NCBI GenBank assembly: GCA_035236585.1
Contig: CP141136.1
Span: 48,749,136 to 48,813,135 of the forward strand
Direction of reading: 5' to 3'
Origin: Warburgia ugandensis
Lineage: Eukaryota; Streptophyta; Magnoliopsida; Canellales; Canellaceae
Length of the DNA stretch: 64,000 nt
Notes under the pieces: model-generated
What the model saw: only the letters and a program-made list of their open reading frames with translations
What the model was told of the DNA's origin: nothing
The model's database searches: none
Part shown: one piece after another, positions 12,884 to 25,565 of the stretch
Position numbering within the stretch: position 1 is the first letter of the stretch
How the letters are laid out: each line of letters starts with the position of its first letter
Made by a program: the position numbers and the translations under genes

Positions 12884-14412
12884 CCTCGACATCCTCTAGC
12901 TTTGGTTGGGGACTCTCGACAGATTCAATCTTGCCTAAGAAGAAGGGGCATCCCTGAGCAATGTGCTTAACTGCTTTCATGGCAGAAATAACACACGCTC
13001 CAGAATAACCCTTTCTTCCTTGGAGGGTGAAAGTGTCTCCATTAGGTAGGGCATTTCTGGTGGCAATCAACGAAGGCTTGATGAAAGGCTAGCCAATCCA
13101 TACCTAGGATGATGTCGAAGTCATTCATATCTAAGTGAATGAGATTGGCATGTAGCAAATTGTCCTTGATCAAAATGGGGACATCCTGGAGATAAAAATA
13201 GGTGGGAAGTGCCTGGCCTATAGGAGTCATGACTTCTAGAGTGAAGTCCAGGTCATGTGGTATAATGTCCAAGAATGATATAAACTCCCGGGATATGAAA
13301 GAATGAGTGGAGCCTGTATAGAATAGAACTTTAGCAGGTGTATCATAGATAGAAAGAATACCTTCAACTACTGCATTTGAAGCCTGGACTTGACTGGAAG
13401 TGAGGGCAAAGACACGTCCTTGGCTCTTTGGAACTTGATCTCCTTTACGCTCTTCAACTTTCTTTTTAGGACAATCCCTAGCAAAATGTCCTAATTCTCC
13501 ACAAAGATAGCAAGTGATGTTGAAAATGGGACATGTTTTGCCTAAATGACTGCTGTTACACTTAGGGCATGTTTTCCAGTCTGGTCTTCTTCCTTTGTTT
13601 TCAAACAGCTTCTTGAAAGGTGGCCTGGGTCCAGATGACTGAAATGGTCTCTTTCCTTTATTTTTCATGGTGCTGATGTTCTTAGTTTCCTTCATCGCCT
13701 GATTCCTTTGATAATCTTTTTCATATAAGGAGGCCATCTTTATTGCCTTGGCTACGGTGGAAGGATGGAAACCTAGAACTCTACTCCTGAGTCCTGGGTT
13801 GAGCCCATCTACAAATCTTTCTACCGCATCTTCCTCATCAGCACAAGCATGTGGTGCAAATCTTCAGAGGTTGATGAATCTATTTTCATACTGTTGGACA
13901 GTCATATTTCCTTGTTCTAAGTCCATAAATTCCTTTTCCTTCTGTTTTCTTATGTGTTTAGGATAATATTTGTCATTAAAGACCTTTTTAAACTCTTCCC
14001 ATCCTATTGCTTCTCGCTGGTCAAAATAAGTTCTTTCTGCTGTTTCCCACCAAAAGGTAGCCTCTCCTCTAAACACAAATGTGGCCATGGGTACTTTTCT
14101 TTCTTCAGCTATGTTCATGGCTTTAAACATCTTTTCAATATCAATTAACCATTTTTCAGCTGTAGATGCTTCATCTTCTCCTGTGAATGAGGGAGCTAAT
14201 TTCTGAAACCTTTCTAACTGAACCTTAGTCCTATCTATTGCTTTATCAGGGGAAAGATCTCGTGTGGTAGGGGTTTGGCTTTGACTATTCATGTATTGTC
14301 CCATATTCTGTAGGAATTGCTGGAACAATTCAGCCATCCCATTGCCCAACCCAGTGGAGTCCACTGGTGGGGCTTCATGTCTTAGAACATTGCTTCCTTT
14401 CTTCTTAGGCAT
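12884..14412 (-). pseudogene. Ty3/gypsy gag-protease remnant (Tekay/Del-like)
   Basis: Start is the ATG at 14412, 127 bases inside the primer binding site. Residues 1-182 carry the capsid-type gag domain (AEKWLIDIEKMF at 85-96, FRGEATFWWE at 114-123, FKKVFNDKYYP at 141-151). A single TGA at 13864-13866 interrupts it; the same frame continues to 13042. After the ATG at 13737 there is a cysteine-rich linker (CPKC) and a CCHC zinc knuckle CYLCGELGHFARDC at residues 76-89. The protease follows with FYTGSTHSF at 139-147 and ILGMDWL at 210-216. The catalytic aspartate expected before TGS is tyrosine, so the protease is dead. A frame change near 13045 leads into 12884-13070, reading up to LEDVEVL just before reverse transcriptase would start. 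There the gene is cut at a junction with another LTR fragment. Confidence 0.88.
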
Positions 14413-14538
14413 CTGTAATCACAAGGTAATTTACCAAACCTTAGTATGTGTTATCCTATTACCCCTTACTCTTTCATGGATGAAACTTGATTATAAGTTA
14501 TTCTCCTCTTAACTGGGCTGTGAGTAACGTTAAACCGT

Positions 14539-14550
14539 GCTCTGATACCA
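14539..14550 (-). promoter_or_regulatory. Primer binding site, initiator tRNA-Met type
   Basis: On the minus strand TGGTATCAGAGC is complementary to the 3' end of plant initiator tRNA-Met, the standard primer of Tekay and copia elements. It lies two bases after the LTR 3' end (14553), which fixes the element's direction as minus. Confidence 0.88.
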
Positions 14551-14903
14551 ACTGTGATGACCCGGGTTTTTATATGATGCAAATTTGATAAAAAGGCGAG
14601 ATCTCTTGTTTTATAAGTATGAAATGCATAAAAATCTTTTTCGTTTTGGAAAACAATCTTTCATAAAAACCCCGAGTGTTAAAACACATTTTCAAATTAT
14701 CTAGCCATGGCATAATTTTAAATTGAATCTATTCCCAAGAAAGTGTTACTCACAGCCTCATCTAAAGAGAGTAACTATAATCAAGTAACATTGGAAGATA
14801 AGGTAGGGGTTTACTTACTTGCACTTAGTCTGGGTGTCTTTTGTCACAAACGTTCCTTGCCCTTAAGTGTTTACTTTGTGTCTGAAAAATGTTGAGGATT
14901 GGG

Positions 14904-14922
14904 TGAGTATATACTATACTCA
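14904..14922 (-). repeat. LTR stem-loop, TGAGTATA type
   Basis: TGAGTATA, three bases, TATACTCA: a perfect 8-bp stem 352 bp before the LTR 3' end. It corresponds in place, though not in sequence, to the stem-loops at 17670, 18741, 27115, 49375, 57361 and 60041. Confidence 0.55.
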
Positions 14923-16582
14923 GTAGGAGTCTATCACTACTAGTTTTATAATGCATGCGATGTTTAAAACCATATGCTTCTGTCCAAAACATGTGCATGT
15001 CTGAACACTCAAGTTCATTATCGAGATTAAAAACCATCATCGAATTGGAATATTGACCACTTAAGGAGATCACATAGTCCAAGTCGAAAGTATCATATAT
15101 ATATCATAACATAATGATATGCATAAGATGCTTCATTTAATCCAACTCATGGATATCTAGTATGGTATGGTCGACCAACCTCATATCGTGCCATATGCAA
15201 TGCAAATAAGTCCACGAAACCATAAGGTCCAACTATGCCCACGACCTCGCTGCCGTGTGGTCCCCGAGTACCTAAGCACACTCGGTCATAGCCTCAACGG
15301 GGCATATGACACGTCGACCCAGTGTTGTGACACCAATGGTAGCCCCTTGTACCACATGCAGTTGACGTAGGGACGTTGCCCTTTTTGGGCATGGTACCCA
15401 TCCACCTAATAGTGGTAGAGGCTGGAGGCCAACCCAAATCTCTCGGCATAGTGCCTACGAGCTTATCAGCCCAAATCATATCAGATCAAACAATCAAAAA
15501 CCTCTTTTTCAAAACCTGTCCTCTTTGGGTCCCTCACAACTGCCTACCCAGCGTCTTTTGGTAACCCTTAAGGACGTGCAATATTTCAAAAACTCAATGC
15601 TTCACAAATCACACAATGTATGCAATTGTTTGCAAAACATATCTATGCATAATGTATATGCAATTAGTTGCAAAACATATCTATGCATAAAGCATTTATC
15701 ATATGTATGCTGAATTAAGTCATGCTAAACAAGTCATATACTTAAAACATGCATTCTCAAAACAATCATGGCTCTTTTAAAAAGTCTAGTAGCGATAGAG
15801 CACCTACCTGGCTAGTTCGCGCAAACCCCTTTGTCCTGGTATGCTCCTGAACATGGTTTGGGGAATCAAGGTTAGTTTGGCCTATCTTTTATAGGTTTTA
15901 GAGTGGTTGGTCTTACTACTTAGGCATTAAGGGTTCATCCCCATGCCTATGGGTGTCCTAAGGTCCTAATTGGGCCTTGGTATCATCAGTTTTCCAAAGG
16001 TCTAGTGGCCACGCACCACCATCCTATTCTAAGGGTCGTGCCCACCTTATATTAGGCCTTGATCAGGGATTTTATAGTTTGGGTGTGTCCGTGTCGTCGA
16101 CACGGACACAACGTCTTTCACAGCGCCTCAATTGGAGCTCTAAATCTCAAGTTATAAGCTTTTTAGTATCATGTGTACATAAAAGGGTCAAACAAAGCAA
16201 GGTGGAAGCCTGGGACGCTAACGCGCCCCGCGTCAACAGCAGGAGCCTCAGCAGGCACGTCTGCAGACGCACCTGGCTTCCGGCCAACGTTTTCATTTGC
16301 AGGCACGTCCGTGGATGCGTCCGCTGGTTCCTCTCGACTGCGGACGACGAATTTTGTTCATTGGGGGACCGGGTCCTTTGTGACTCTCCAGGGCCCGTTT
16401 TTGCCTGATTTTTCATTCAAAAACTTAGGGAAACTTAGCCTAGGACTAATGGGAAGACGGGTTTGGAGGGATTTTGGGCATACTTGGCTCGTTGCTGGGT
16501 TTTTCTCCACGTTTCTCCTCTTGGTTGCTTCTCCAAAATGAGTTTTTCCCAAGCTTTTGAGCTGCCATTAGAGGCGCCCAAG

Positions 16583-16600
16583 AGCTCTATTTATAGAGCT
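16583..16600 (-). promoter_or_regulatory. Palindromic TATA region
   Basis: AGCTCTATTTATAGAGCT contains CTATAAATAG on the minus strand and is a 7-bp inverted repeat around TTTA. It is about 430 bp into the LTR and is the likely promoter of the gag-bearing element. Confidence 0.65.
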
Positions 16601-17669
16601 ATAAGAGGGTTCTGAAGGGGGCTCTCACCGCCCTTGAATGGCGGTGGAGAAACCTCCAGAATGGCAGTGATTTCTCCTACAAACACTGCCGTTCTAGAAC
16701 CCTCTAGGAGGTTGAAGAAAGGGGGTGCCCGTATCAAAATGGACCCCTGTGTTTTTCAGGCTAAATCCGTTTTTTTAATGAAAATTATATTTTTGCCCCT
16801 GAACTTCAAAGGGCCATAACTTGCTCATTTTAACTCTGTTTTGTGTGATTTTGGTCTTGTTGGATTCCTTTTTCTGAGACACACTTAATGGTACCATTTT
16901 CAAGACCAAATTTCTAGATTCAGTTAGGGTGAATAGTAAAATGACCAAAATACCCTTACCTTCAAAAACTGAACTTTTCATTGCTAACTTGGGATTTTAA
17001 TGTTACAAAATTGGAGTCATTACAATATGATAGCATGATGACATGCATATATGATGGCATGATGAGATGCCTCACATGTTGATGGCATGATAAGATACCT
17101 TTTATGATGTTACCAGTAACGGCTGGAGTATTATAAACCCCGTATGGAAGGGGTATGATTTTGAGACCCAGTATGGTCCCGGAATGTAGGTTATAAAACC
17201 TATAGACTATGTTCATAACTTTGTATGACTTTTAAAGATTTTAATATATATGATATAGTCCTATATGGATATGTTGGAGGGCATAGTTTCATAAAAGTTT
17301 TCGTATGGGGAAGTGAATGGGTAGATATATTATGCAGAGTATGGTTTATAAAATTGGAGTATGATATCATATGGAAAATGATAATGATAAATATTTAAAA
17401 TAACATTGAATTATATATATTAAATATATCCTGTAAAGTGTAATCTCTAAAAGGTGATTATTATATGCATATGAAGAAGAAGAATTATAAATAGCTACTT
17501 TATCAATGGCTTGAAGATAATTGAATTATTAATGAAATTATGAACTAAGTGGTAATCTTCATCCAATATAAGCATTATGTTGAAATTGAATATCTTAATT
17601 GATGTAAAATTCTTAATTCATATGTAATTAACATGTTTTCTTAACTCTCTCCTTCCAAGTATGGCTTGC

Positions 17670-17705
17670 TGAGATATTGTAAATGTTTATGTTTATAATA
17701 TCTCA
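17670..17705 (+). repeat. LTR stem-loop, TGAGATATT type
   Basis: TGAGATATTGTAAA and TTTATAATATCTCA form a 14-bp stem with one G-T pair on RNA, 380 bp before the LTR end at 18085. It is preceded by ccaagtatggcttgc, the same leader that precedes the other copies. Confidence 0.75.
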
Positions 17706-18740
17706 AATACAGATAGATAGGAGAAGACATACACAAGCAAGAGGAGTTCAACAGCCATACTTCTGTGCTCCGGTATATATTTTGTTAAAATTTTGGTATT
17801 GTGTAGCTAGTTATTTGGATTATGCTACTTGGACATTTAGTATAATGATTATAGGGGCTATGTATGTAAACCACTGGATGGGTCTTATTGTTTCATAAAA
17901 TGCATGTTTATCTTCTATAAAAACTATATTATGTATAGTATGGGAGTTGAGGTGACATCCAAGTTTTTGGAAAAATAAATTTCAAAGAAAACTATCTTCT
18001 ACTATTTTTGAATTTTAAAATTAGAGACTTGCCGTCTTTTGAAAATAAACGCTAAAAATTTTCATGAAAAACACAGGGTGTCGTAAGAACGACAAAAAAC
18101 CGTATGTACAACTCCAACTCAAATGAGAGTGAAAAGGTGACAATTTTCAAATTCAAGCATAATGGCACACATTTGATAACCTTTGGAAGCTTATGGAAGA
18201 ACTCAATTTATATACATCAAAATCATATACAACAAAAGCTTCTTAAAAGAAAAAGAAGACTAGGACCACATGAAGACTTTTCACTTATTTTCTCTTTCCT
18301 ACTCAACCAAAAGGATGAAGAATCAACCAATAAGAAGATGTCTTATCTGAACATGATATGGAAGCATAATTTGTGGCGACCTAAGTTTTTGAAATGCATT
18401 TTTGTTATTTATTTTTAAATGGTGGTTGACAAATTTTGTAAACGTTTTGAAAACTTAAGTAGTGAAAAAAGAAATTCTTTTCAGAAAACCCCAATGCCAC
18501 ATTTCACTCACATATACGTACATAATTTTGTGTACAACATATGTTTCCAAAGAAACTCATTTTATTAAAATTTCAGGATTGATCAAATGGTTCACATACA
18601 CAATCCCTTTATTACATCTTATTTCCAAAATACACAAATCACAATACAATACAATCCTTTCACAAATGTACATAGTCTTGATCAATAGTATGGTCTTCAT
18701 ATTCTCTTGTCGTATCCCTTCGGTCCTTCCTTTCTGTATC

Positions 18741-18778
18741 TGAGATATTGTAAACATTTAAACATTTATAATATCTCA
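18741..18778 (-). repeat. LTR stem-loop, TGAGATATT type
   Basis: Arms TGAGATATTGTAAA and TTTATAATATCTCA. On the minus strand it is preceded by cccctaccaagcataacttgc, almost identical to the leader at 27095. It lies about 370 bp before the LTR end. Confidence 0.75.
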
Positions 18779-19992
18779 GCAAGTTATGCTTGGTAGGGGA
18801 TTCATGAACATATGGAATCATATAATTCAAAAGTACAGTATTCAAGTTTGTCATATTCCATATGAGTAACATCATGCAATTTCCATGAACTATACCATAT
18901 ATGATCTATCATATAATTTATCATGTACCATCTATTATGGTAATTCCAAACCACTCACCACTATATTGTACGTGTATATATATACAGTAAAAAATCGTGA
19001 AAAATAGTTAATATCTCAAACATCAATAATCATATTCAGACATACAGAGTTGATAAAATCCTCTAAACTCTTGCTAGGAAAATACTCCCTCACTAGGGCA
19101 GTATTAGCATCTCACTATGCCATGCATCTTAATGCAAAATACTCAAAGTACTACCATGCTACAGTCCCATATGTACTAGTGTGATCGAATAACTGCTCTG
19201 CTCACCACTGATACCACGGTGAAAAATATTGTGTCACTGCCTGTATGGGGAGACATGACTTTCACAATGGGGCCTTCCCATAATTGCCGCACCCAACTTA
19301 TAGCCTCTCTTTAGGCAAGGTATCATAATATCATCAAATTTCGAGAAGCGGGTGGCCAAACCCTCATAACTTCCCATGCATAGTATCCCCAAGCTTATGC
19401 TTGTTTAAAACAAAACCACAAGCCTCCATGCTTGTATCTAAAATGCTTCTTATACATCTTAGATGATCTGTCTGTTTATATTATTATCCTCGTATTCAAT
19501 ATCCTCATACTGAGGATATAATTTCATTTCTAGGTTTAGGGATCCTCATTTATAATGAAGGATACCCATGTTTATATAAGTTTAGGGATTAATCATTTAT
19601 TGTAAATGATCCCCATTTCCTTTAAATTGGTATTCATATACCAAATATTATTAAGTGTAAAGATACTCATTTGATACAAATGATATCCATTATTATTATT
19701 TTCTTATCTAAGTTTAGGGGTAATCATAAATGATACCCAGGTATTTATTATGTATTCCATCTAATTTTAACAGTTATTCCTATCTCATATGTATGAATTA
19801 TGATTCAAATGTAATTAAGCATATTATCATTCTCAAGCATTATAATGTCTATGTATAATAACAATTCTATAGACCATAGGTCACGTATTCTTAAAGTTCC
19901 CCCTACCTTCATGTAGTGATCCATTCTTTCATATCTTCAATGATTGACGTATGTAATCTGTAAATACACACATACTGTCATTATTTGCTCAA

Positions 19993-20194
19993 TTTTGGAT
20001 AATCACCTATTTATATTTCTTATCTAATCTTGTCCTATGATATAAAGGATCTAGATCTGTCTTGTGTTCCTATCATCCATATAATCTATCTTCTTTTGGA
20101 TAATCACTTGTTTATATTCCTTATCTAATCTTGTCCTTTCATATAAAGGATCTAGATCTGTCTTGTGTTCCTATCATCCATACAATCTATCCTC
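19993..20194. repeat. Tandem duplication, 101-bp unit
   Basis: Two adjacent copies begin at ttttggataatcac and ttttggataatcac again 101 bases later, and run through a ctagatctgtcttgtg segment to tatcatccat. They differ at only a few bases. The duplication lies inside the minus-strand solo LTR and is absent from the corresponding place near 25900-26100 in the plus LTR. Confidence 0.75.
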
Positions 20195-23168
20195 CTCAGA
20201 CAGTGTTTATCTTATTGATCAATAGATCTGATAGTTAGAATGATCTTCTAATCTTTCATATGTAAGTATTTTCTATCTCTAAGTCTTTGTGTGTCCATCT
20301 CCTTGATCTTGATCTTTCATAGATCCTTTGATCAACAATCTATACTTGTTGATAAAGATCAAGGGCCAAGATCTTCTATCATCTAGTTCTTATTTAATCT
20401 AGGTTCAGTTGTTTGATCATCCCTAAGGAGGAGGATCCTAGTTCTCTTCCTTGAATCATATTTGATCAAGGGTTTGGATTATCTAATCTAATGATCTAGA
20501 TTTGATCTATAGCATACATACTAAGTACAATACATTGTTATGATTCTTATTATTCTTAATCATTCAAGATCTCTTGATGGATCTTATTTGATCTTGATTA
20601 TCTTACTTACCATTTTTATTAAGATTAGATATTTTACTAACCTTTTATGATCTTATTATTATTATTCAATCAGTTAATGTTTTACTGATTGAAGATAGCT
20701 TATTTCATCCTAAGTCTAGACTGCCCCTCCTTATGTCAGAATTGGTCAATGCTTACTAGTTAAAGTCTGATCAAAGAGTGGTTAATACAACTCTCATGTA
20801 AGGAGGCGTTCATACCTCAACTTACATAGATGGGAGGTGAGGGAAAAGTACTTGGCTCTTGCATATCCCTTGTAACTATAATGTTCAGAGTCCACTGGTA
20901 TGACACTAGCTCAACCTTTAACAAGGTTCCTATGAGCATTTTAACCCTAAGTACTCTTTCTAATTGATTTTAATTAAATGCACGAACATTTAAAATGTCA
21001 TTTATGGGGTTTATTATTATCCTAATTTGGTCCAAGCATTGTCCTACTAACTATAGCCCTTAACTATGCTTAATTCGATGTCCTTTGTTTATTGTAAATG
21101 TCTATTTATAACTATATTTTATTAATTATATTTTTCATGTAATTTACATAATATGAACATTAAAGCATAGATAAATAAATAAGTAAATCTAATAATTAAA
21201 TCTACTAAGGAATAAAAGACATTTATAATAACATTAATAATTCAAATAAACACATTTAACATATCATCATGATCCAATGGTCATCTTTCATTTCTAATCA
21301 TCTTTCATCCTATTTAGGATTTAGATCTTGATCTTTTATTTTTATCATATCTACTCATTTTCTCAAAGTGATCTCATCACTAGATCATTGATATCATCTT
21401 ATCACATGATCTGATGCTTCTTTATCTAACTGATCAAGAAGATCTTAAGCCATATTATACAATTTAATGATATAGATCTTAATCTATCCCAAATTATCAT
21501 CATCAATCCATTCAATTCCTATGATCTTATCATAAGATCATCATCCTCACTTATTCATAGTCTTTGATCAATCTGATCAACGAGATTAGTATATATTTTT
21601 AAGGATTTAGTTACTTTTAATGGCCAAGATCTTAAGATATGCCAATTCAATTACATACAACCCATTTATTCAAGTTATTAAATCATTATATCATCATCCA
21701 AAATGATTTGAATGGTTTGATCATCCCAGATCTTGTAGATCAAGCATGGTAATACCCTTATCTTCTTAAAAACATAAAGTTTCATGAATTAAACTTATGA
21801 TTTTATTGGTTTAGCAACTTCTACTCATCAAGAGGAATCCAAACCAATTTTTTTCTCTCAATTTAGAGTTAAATTGAGATAAGATTTTGAATTTTAAGAT
21901 TTCATTCAGTTTTAATGACTGATATTGATCTTTACTATTTTTATTCAATTACATGATCTAGAGATCCATAATTTTTACTATCATCATGGTCCTTGTATTT
22001 TTGGGACCTCCAGAACCCATCCATTGATTCAGATCTCTATTTTGATATCATGTTGATCATGATCCGAGGTTGTTATTACAGATTTTAGCTAATAATTTAC
22101 ATGAATACAATTAAAAACATAATTATCATGCTTCCATAAGATGCTACATAACATAAGGAATTCATCAATGCTTTTAGATTTAAATTTGGACTAAAAATAA
22201 GATCTGAATCAAAATTTTAAGATTTTAGACACTTGTAAGGGTCCAGATTGATCCAATCTTTAACATCCCAATTCTTTTATCCAAAGGTCCATAAATCTTA
22301 CTATGATGGTTGTTCCTAAGGTTTTTGGGTGTCCTAGATACATCTATCAGATTAGATTTATGTTTTAAGATAATCTTAGGCATGATCTAAGATTGTTACA
22401 ATGGATTTTAGCAATTATCTCACATAAATACAATTAGAAACATAGATCTCATAATTCAAATAGATTTTGAAAAACATAAGGAATGCATCAGTGTTTTTCA
22501 ATCTAAAATCAAAGCTAAAATCATCTCTTAATTGAAGAAATAAGCTCTTAGTTTAAAAATTGGACGGCTCAGATCTAATCTAGGCTTAGTAAGTGCAGGG
22601 ATGTAATAACCCCAATTTTTGTAAATTGATTGAGAAAATCAATAAAGTTTGAGTTTTTAGAAATTTTGGGCTAGAATATTAGGTTATTGGAAATTCTTTT
22701 TCTTTTAGAGATTAAACAATGATTTAAAAATTAGAAATTATAAATATACTTGGAAAACCAATCAAAATGACAGTAAGTATGTTCAATTCCAAGTTAAAAT
22801 GAAAAATCCCTACTTTTCTCCATTTTTATGAATAAAAGAGTAAAATGGCAATTTTACCTATAACCAAGATCGTAGACTTCAATATTTAAAATTTACTTAG
22901 AAATATGATTCCAACGCCACTAAGTACACTTGATTCCAAGTTCGAAAAAATAAAATGGATTTTTCCCCATAAAAGGGAAAAATGTTCTTTTCACACCTCT
23001 ATGGAGCCCACAAATGAATCCAACAGCCAGAAAACATGTAATGAGTGGTCAAATGACTACCAGCTAATAGTGGAGAAGGAGGTAGTAGGGGACGATCAAA
23101 TGCTATTTTAATATTCAAAAGAATTAAAACATAATTATTACATGTAAATATGAAAAATACAAAACACT

Positions 23169-23176
23169 TATAAATA
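23169..23176 (+). promoter_or_regulatory. TATA box of solo LTR
   Basis: TATAAATA about 570 bp into the LTR, at the place equivalent to 951-960 of the truncated LTR. Confidence 0.55.
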
Positions 23177-25513
23177 CCCCTCCAAAAATCCTCCAAAAAT
23201 GTTCATTAAAATTCTCACAAAATCATCTTACTTAATCTGAAAAACCAGATCTAGATTCCTCCTCGAATTTCCAAAACTCCCCAAAGTCTTTCTTCTTTCA
23301 CTTCCTCTCTCCTCTCTCTAGATTGGAACAAGATACCTAAATTCAATTAGGCATTTTGTTCCAAATCAAAACTCACAAATCCCACCGTCCATATGACCTT
23401 AGACTACCTTATCTACAAAAACCCCCAAATCAATTTCAAGATCCAATGGTGCAATCAATGAGAAATCACAAAACGAGCAATTATTGGGCTATCTTCTCAT
23501 CAAAGGGATATTTATTTAAAATTGGGCTGCAAATCTACATTTTTCTCCAATCAAGTAGGTGGAAACACTTCTTATACTTATTTCATGTTAGTTTACATAA
23601 ATTTTATTTTTTTGAAATTAGTTTTAGGTTAAAAATTATAAAAATCAAGTAAGGATAAGAAACCTTAATTTCTGGATGATGGAGGGCTCAGATGGGAAGA
23701 CTATGCCATCCAATAGATCCAAAAGGGTCCAAAACACGTAGAGTAGAAATTTCAAGAATTTTTATCAAGTTTTGAGCCTTTAATTGAAGAGAAATTGATT
23801 GGACGGTCCAAAATGGGCTGTCTAATCTTCCTAAGGAGATTGGGATCTCGAGACACCGTTGCTAGATGCCGCATGGAAATGCGCCCTGTGGGAGCATCTC
23901 CACTCCAATGCTCCACGTGGGATGCTATCCCAATAGAATCGCTATGCGACAGCGCTGGTCCTGCAGAGCGTGTTATCGTGTGCGTCCTTATGATGGGGAC
24001 CCAGCGATGGTTCTACCTGACTGATCCCAACCATCCATTTTGCTAGGCCTAGATCAAATCTAGACCCTAAGAATGATTATGAACTTCAATCATCAATTGT
24101 GGAGTCATCTGAGCTCCAAATTGAGATCGGAAAGAAGCTATGAAAGCTTGTAATATCTATTTTCTTCTAAAATCATAAGATTTATAAAATTCTTCATGAA
24201 ACTTTCTATATTTAGGAAATAAGCTTCCAATTTTCAAGATATGAGATGATCAGATCTTGGGGATATGTTTTAATGATGATATAATGTTGAAATCAAGTAA
24301 TATTCATGATTTATTTTGACAGATCTAATATAAAATGAGGAATCTACCCTTTACGGTAGAAAAACCCTAAAAATGCAAAGGGACCCACTTAATCAATAAG
24401 ATCAAGTATGGTCAGACCCTTGGGATGGATTGAATGAATGATATTATGATGGAATCCAGCTAGATCATAGATTAAATATAACAAAAATAAGTGGATATGA
24501 TCTTTGGATTTTAATGGAGTAAAAACCACCCTAAAAGTAATTAAAACCCTTGATCTAAAGGAAAGGATCTAAGATTTAATGGTTGGATCCTAAGTAAAAG
24601 TTTCTAATAATCTTAATATAATTAGTTTCATTGTCTTTTAATTGATAATAGAATTGTAAATATAATTTATGTTGTAAATCGGGAAGCATGATAGTATAAT
24701 TCTTAAATGTTAACATGCTATGCTCTATATGCTATCAGATTATTATTATAGGTTAGTCGATTTAATTATCCTAGGGTCGTGTTTTAAATTTAAGATTTTA
24801 GCATGATTCCATTTGATTAGTACTAAATTTTATGTATTTTATAAATTAGGATCATGCTAGTTTAAGTATAGTTTTATTAGGTTAAGTTACATTCATAGGA
24901 AGCATGTTAGTATAAATAGTTGTTAAATTTATATTGGATTTATGCTTTAAAGTTTATGAATTTTTTATTGTCAAATTTTATTAGTAAATTCAAATGTTAA
25001 GTAGTTGTTAAGATATATTGAGCATAAATCACCAAAAGGTAAACTAATGGAATATAGAGGTTCATGGATAATTAAAATGAGTGAATGGCTTTGACTTAAT
25101 ATTAGTAAGGGCTATAATTAGTAGGACAATATAAGGATTATCAAATCCTTGGCCCAAACTAGGAGAATAATAAACCCCATGAATGACATTTTAAATGTTC
25201 ATGGATTTAAATAAAATCAATTAGAAAGAGTACTTAGGGTTAAAATGCTCATGGGAACCTTATGAAAGGTTGAGCTAAGGTCACTTTAGTGAATACTGAA
25301 CATGGTGGTTAAGGGAGTTCTCTAATAGAGCCTTGCTCTTCCCCTACCTTCCATTGACATTTGTGAGGTCTAAACTCCTCCTTACATGAGGATTGCAGTA
25401 ACCACTTTGTGTTCAACCATTCAGCTAGTAAGCCTTAGCCAATTGGAAATAAAAGGACTAGTTTAGACTTAGGATGAAATAAGTTATCTTCAACCAGTAA
25501 AACATTAACTAGT

Positions 25514-25514
<1 letters not shown>

Positions 25515-25565
<51 letters not shown>
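25515..25565. repeat. (AAT)n microsatellite
   Basis: About 17 uninterrupted AAT units within the LTR at 22602-27578. The related minus LTR has only a few ATT units at the matching place (near 20653), so the tract expanded in this copy. Confidence 0.9.

Larger units (their letters stand above)
14553..17024 (-). mobile_element. 5' LTR of the gag-bearing Tekay-like element
   Basis: Read on the minus strand it starts TGTAATGACTCC at 17024 and ends GGGTCATCACA at 14553, 2472 bp. The primer site and gag follow directly. A TATA box is at 16587-16596, a stem-loop at 14904-14922, and the U3 module near 16804-16868. Overlapping frames at 15977-16552 run both ways through a GC-rich leader and are not taken as genes. 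No 3' LTR of this element remains. The plus-strand sequence resuming at 17025 is the second half of the 8763-18085 LTR. Confidence 0.82.
8763..18085 (+). mobile_element. Tekay-like LTR (AGAAC duplication), interrupted
   Basis: It begins TGTAACAACTCC and ends CACAGGGTGTCGTA, with target duplication AGAAC at 8758-8762 and 18086-18090. Own sequence is 8763 to about 11303 and 17025-18085. It closely parallels the minus-strand LTR at 56986-63747 from start to end. Comparison with that copy shows that roughly 400 bp are missing at the interruption, including the part reading gagttatgagggtttggcc there. The canonical CA end has become TA. The frames at 9311-10096 are in the leader, with no supported product. 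Confidence 0.8.

Noticed and set aside
15977..16552. Five overlapping frames of 64-143 codons on both strands
   Set aside because: They lie in the leader of the 5' LTR upstream of the primer site. No domain is seen and both strands are open together.
17600..17710. Hammerhead ribozyme or retrozyme in the LTR hairpin
   Set aside because: The hairpin loop lacks the CTGATGA and GAAA core elements of hammerhead ribozymes.
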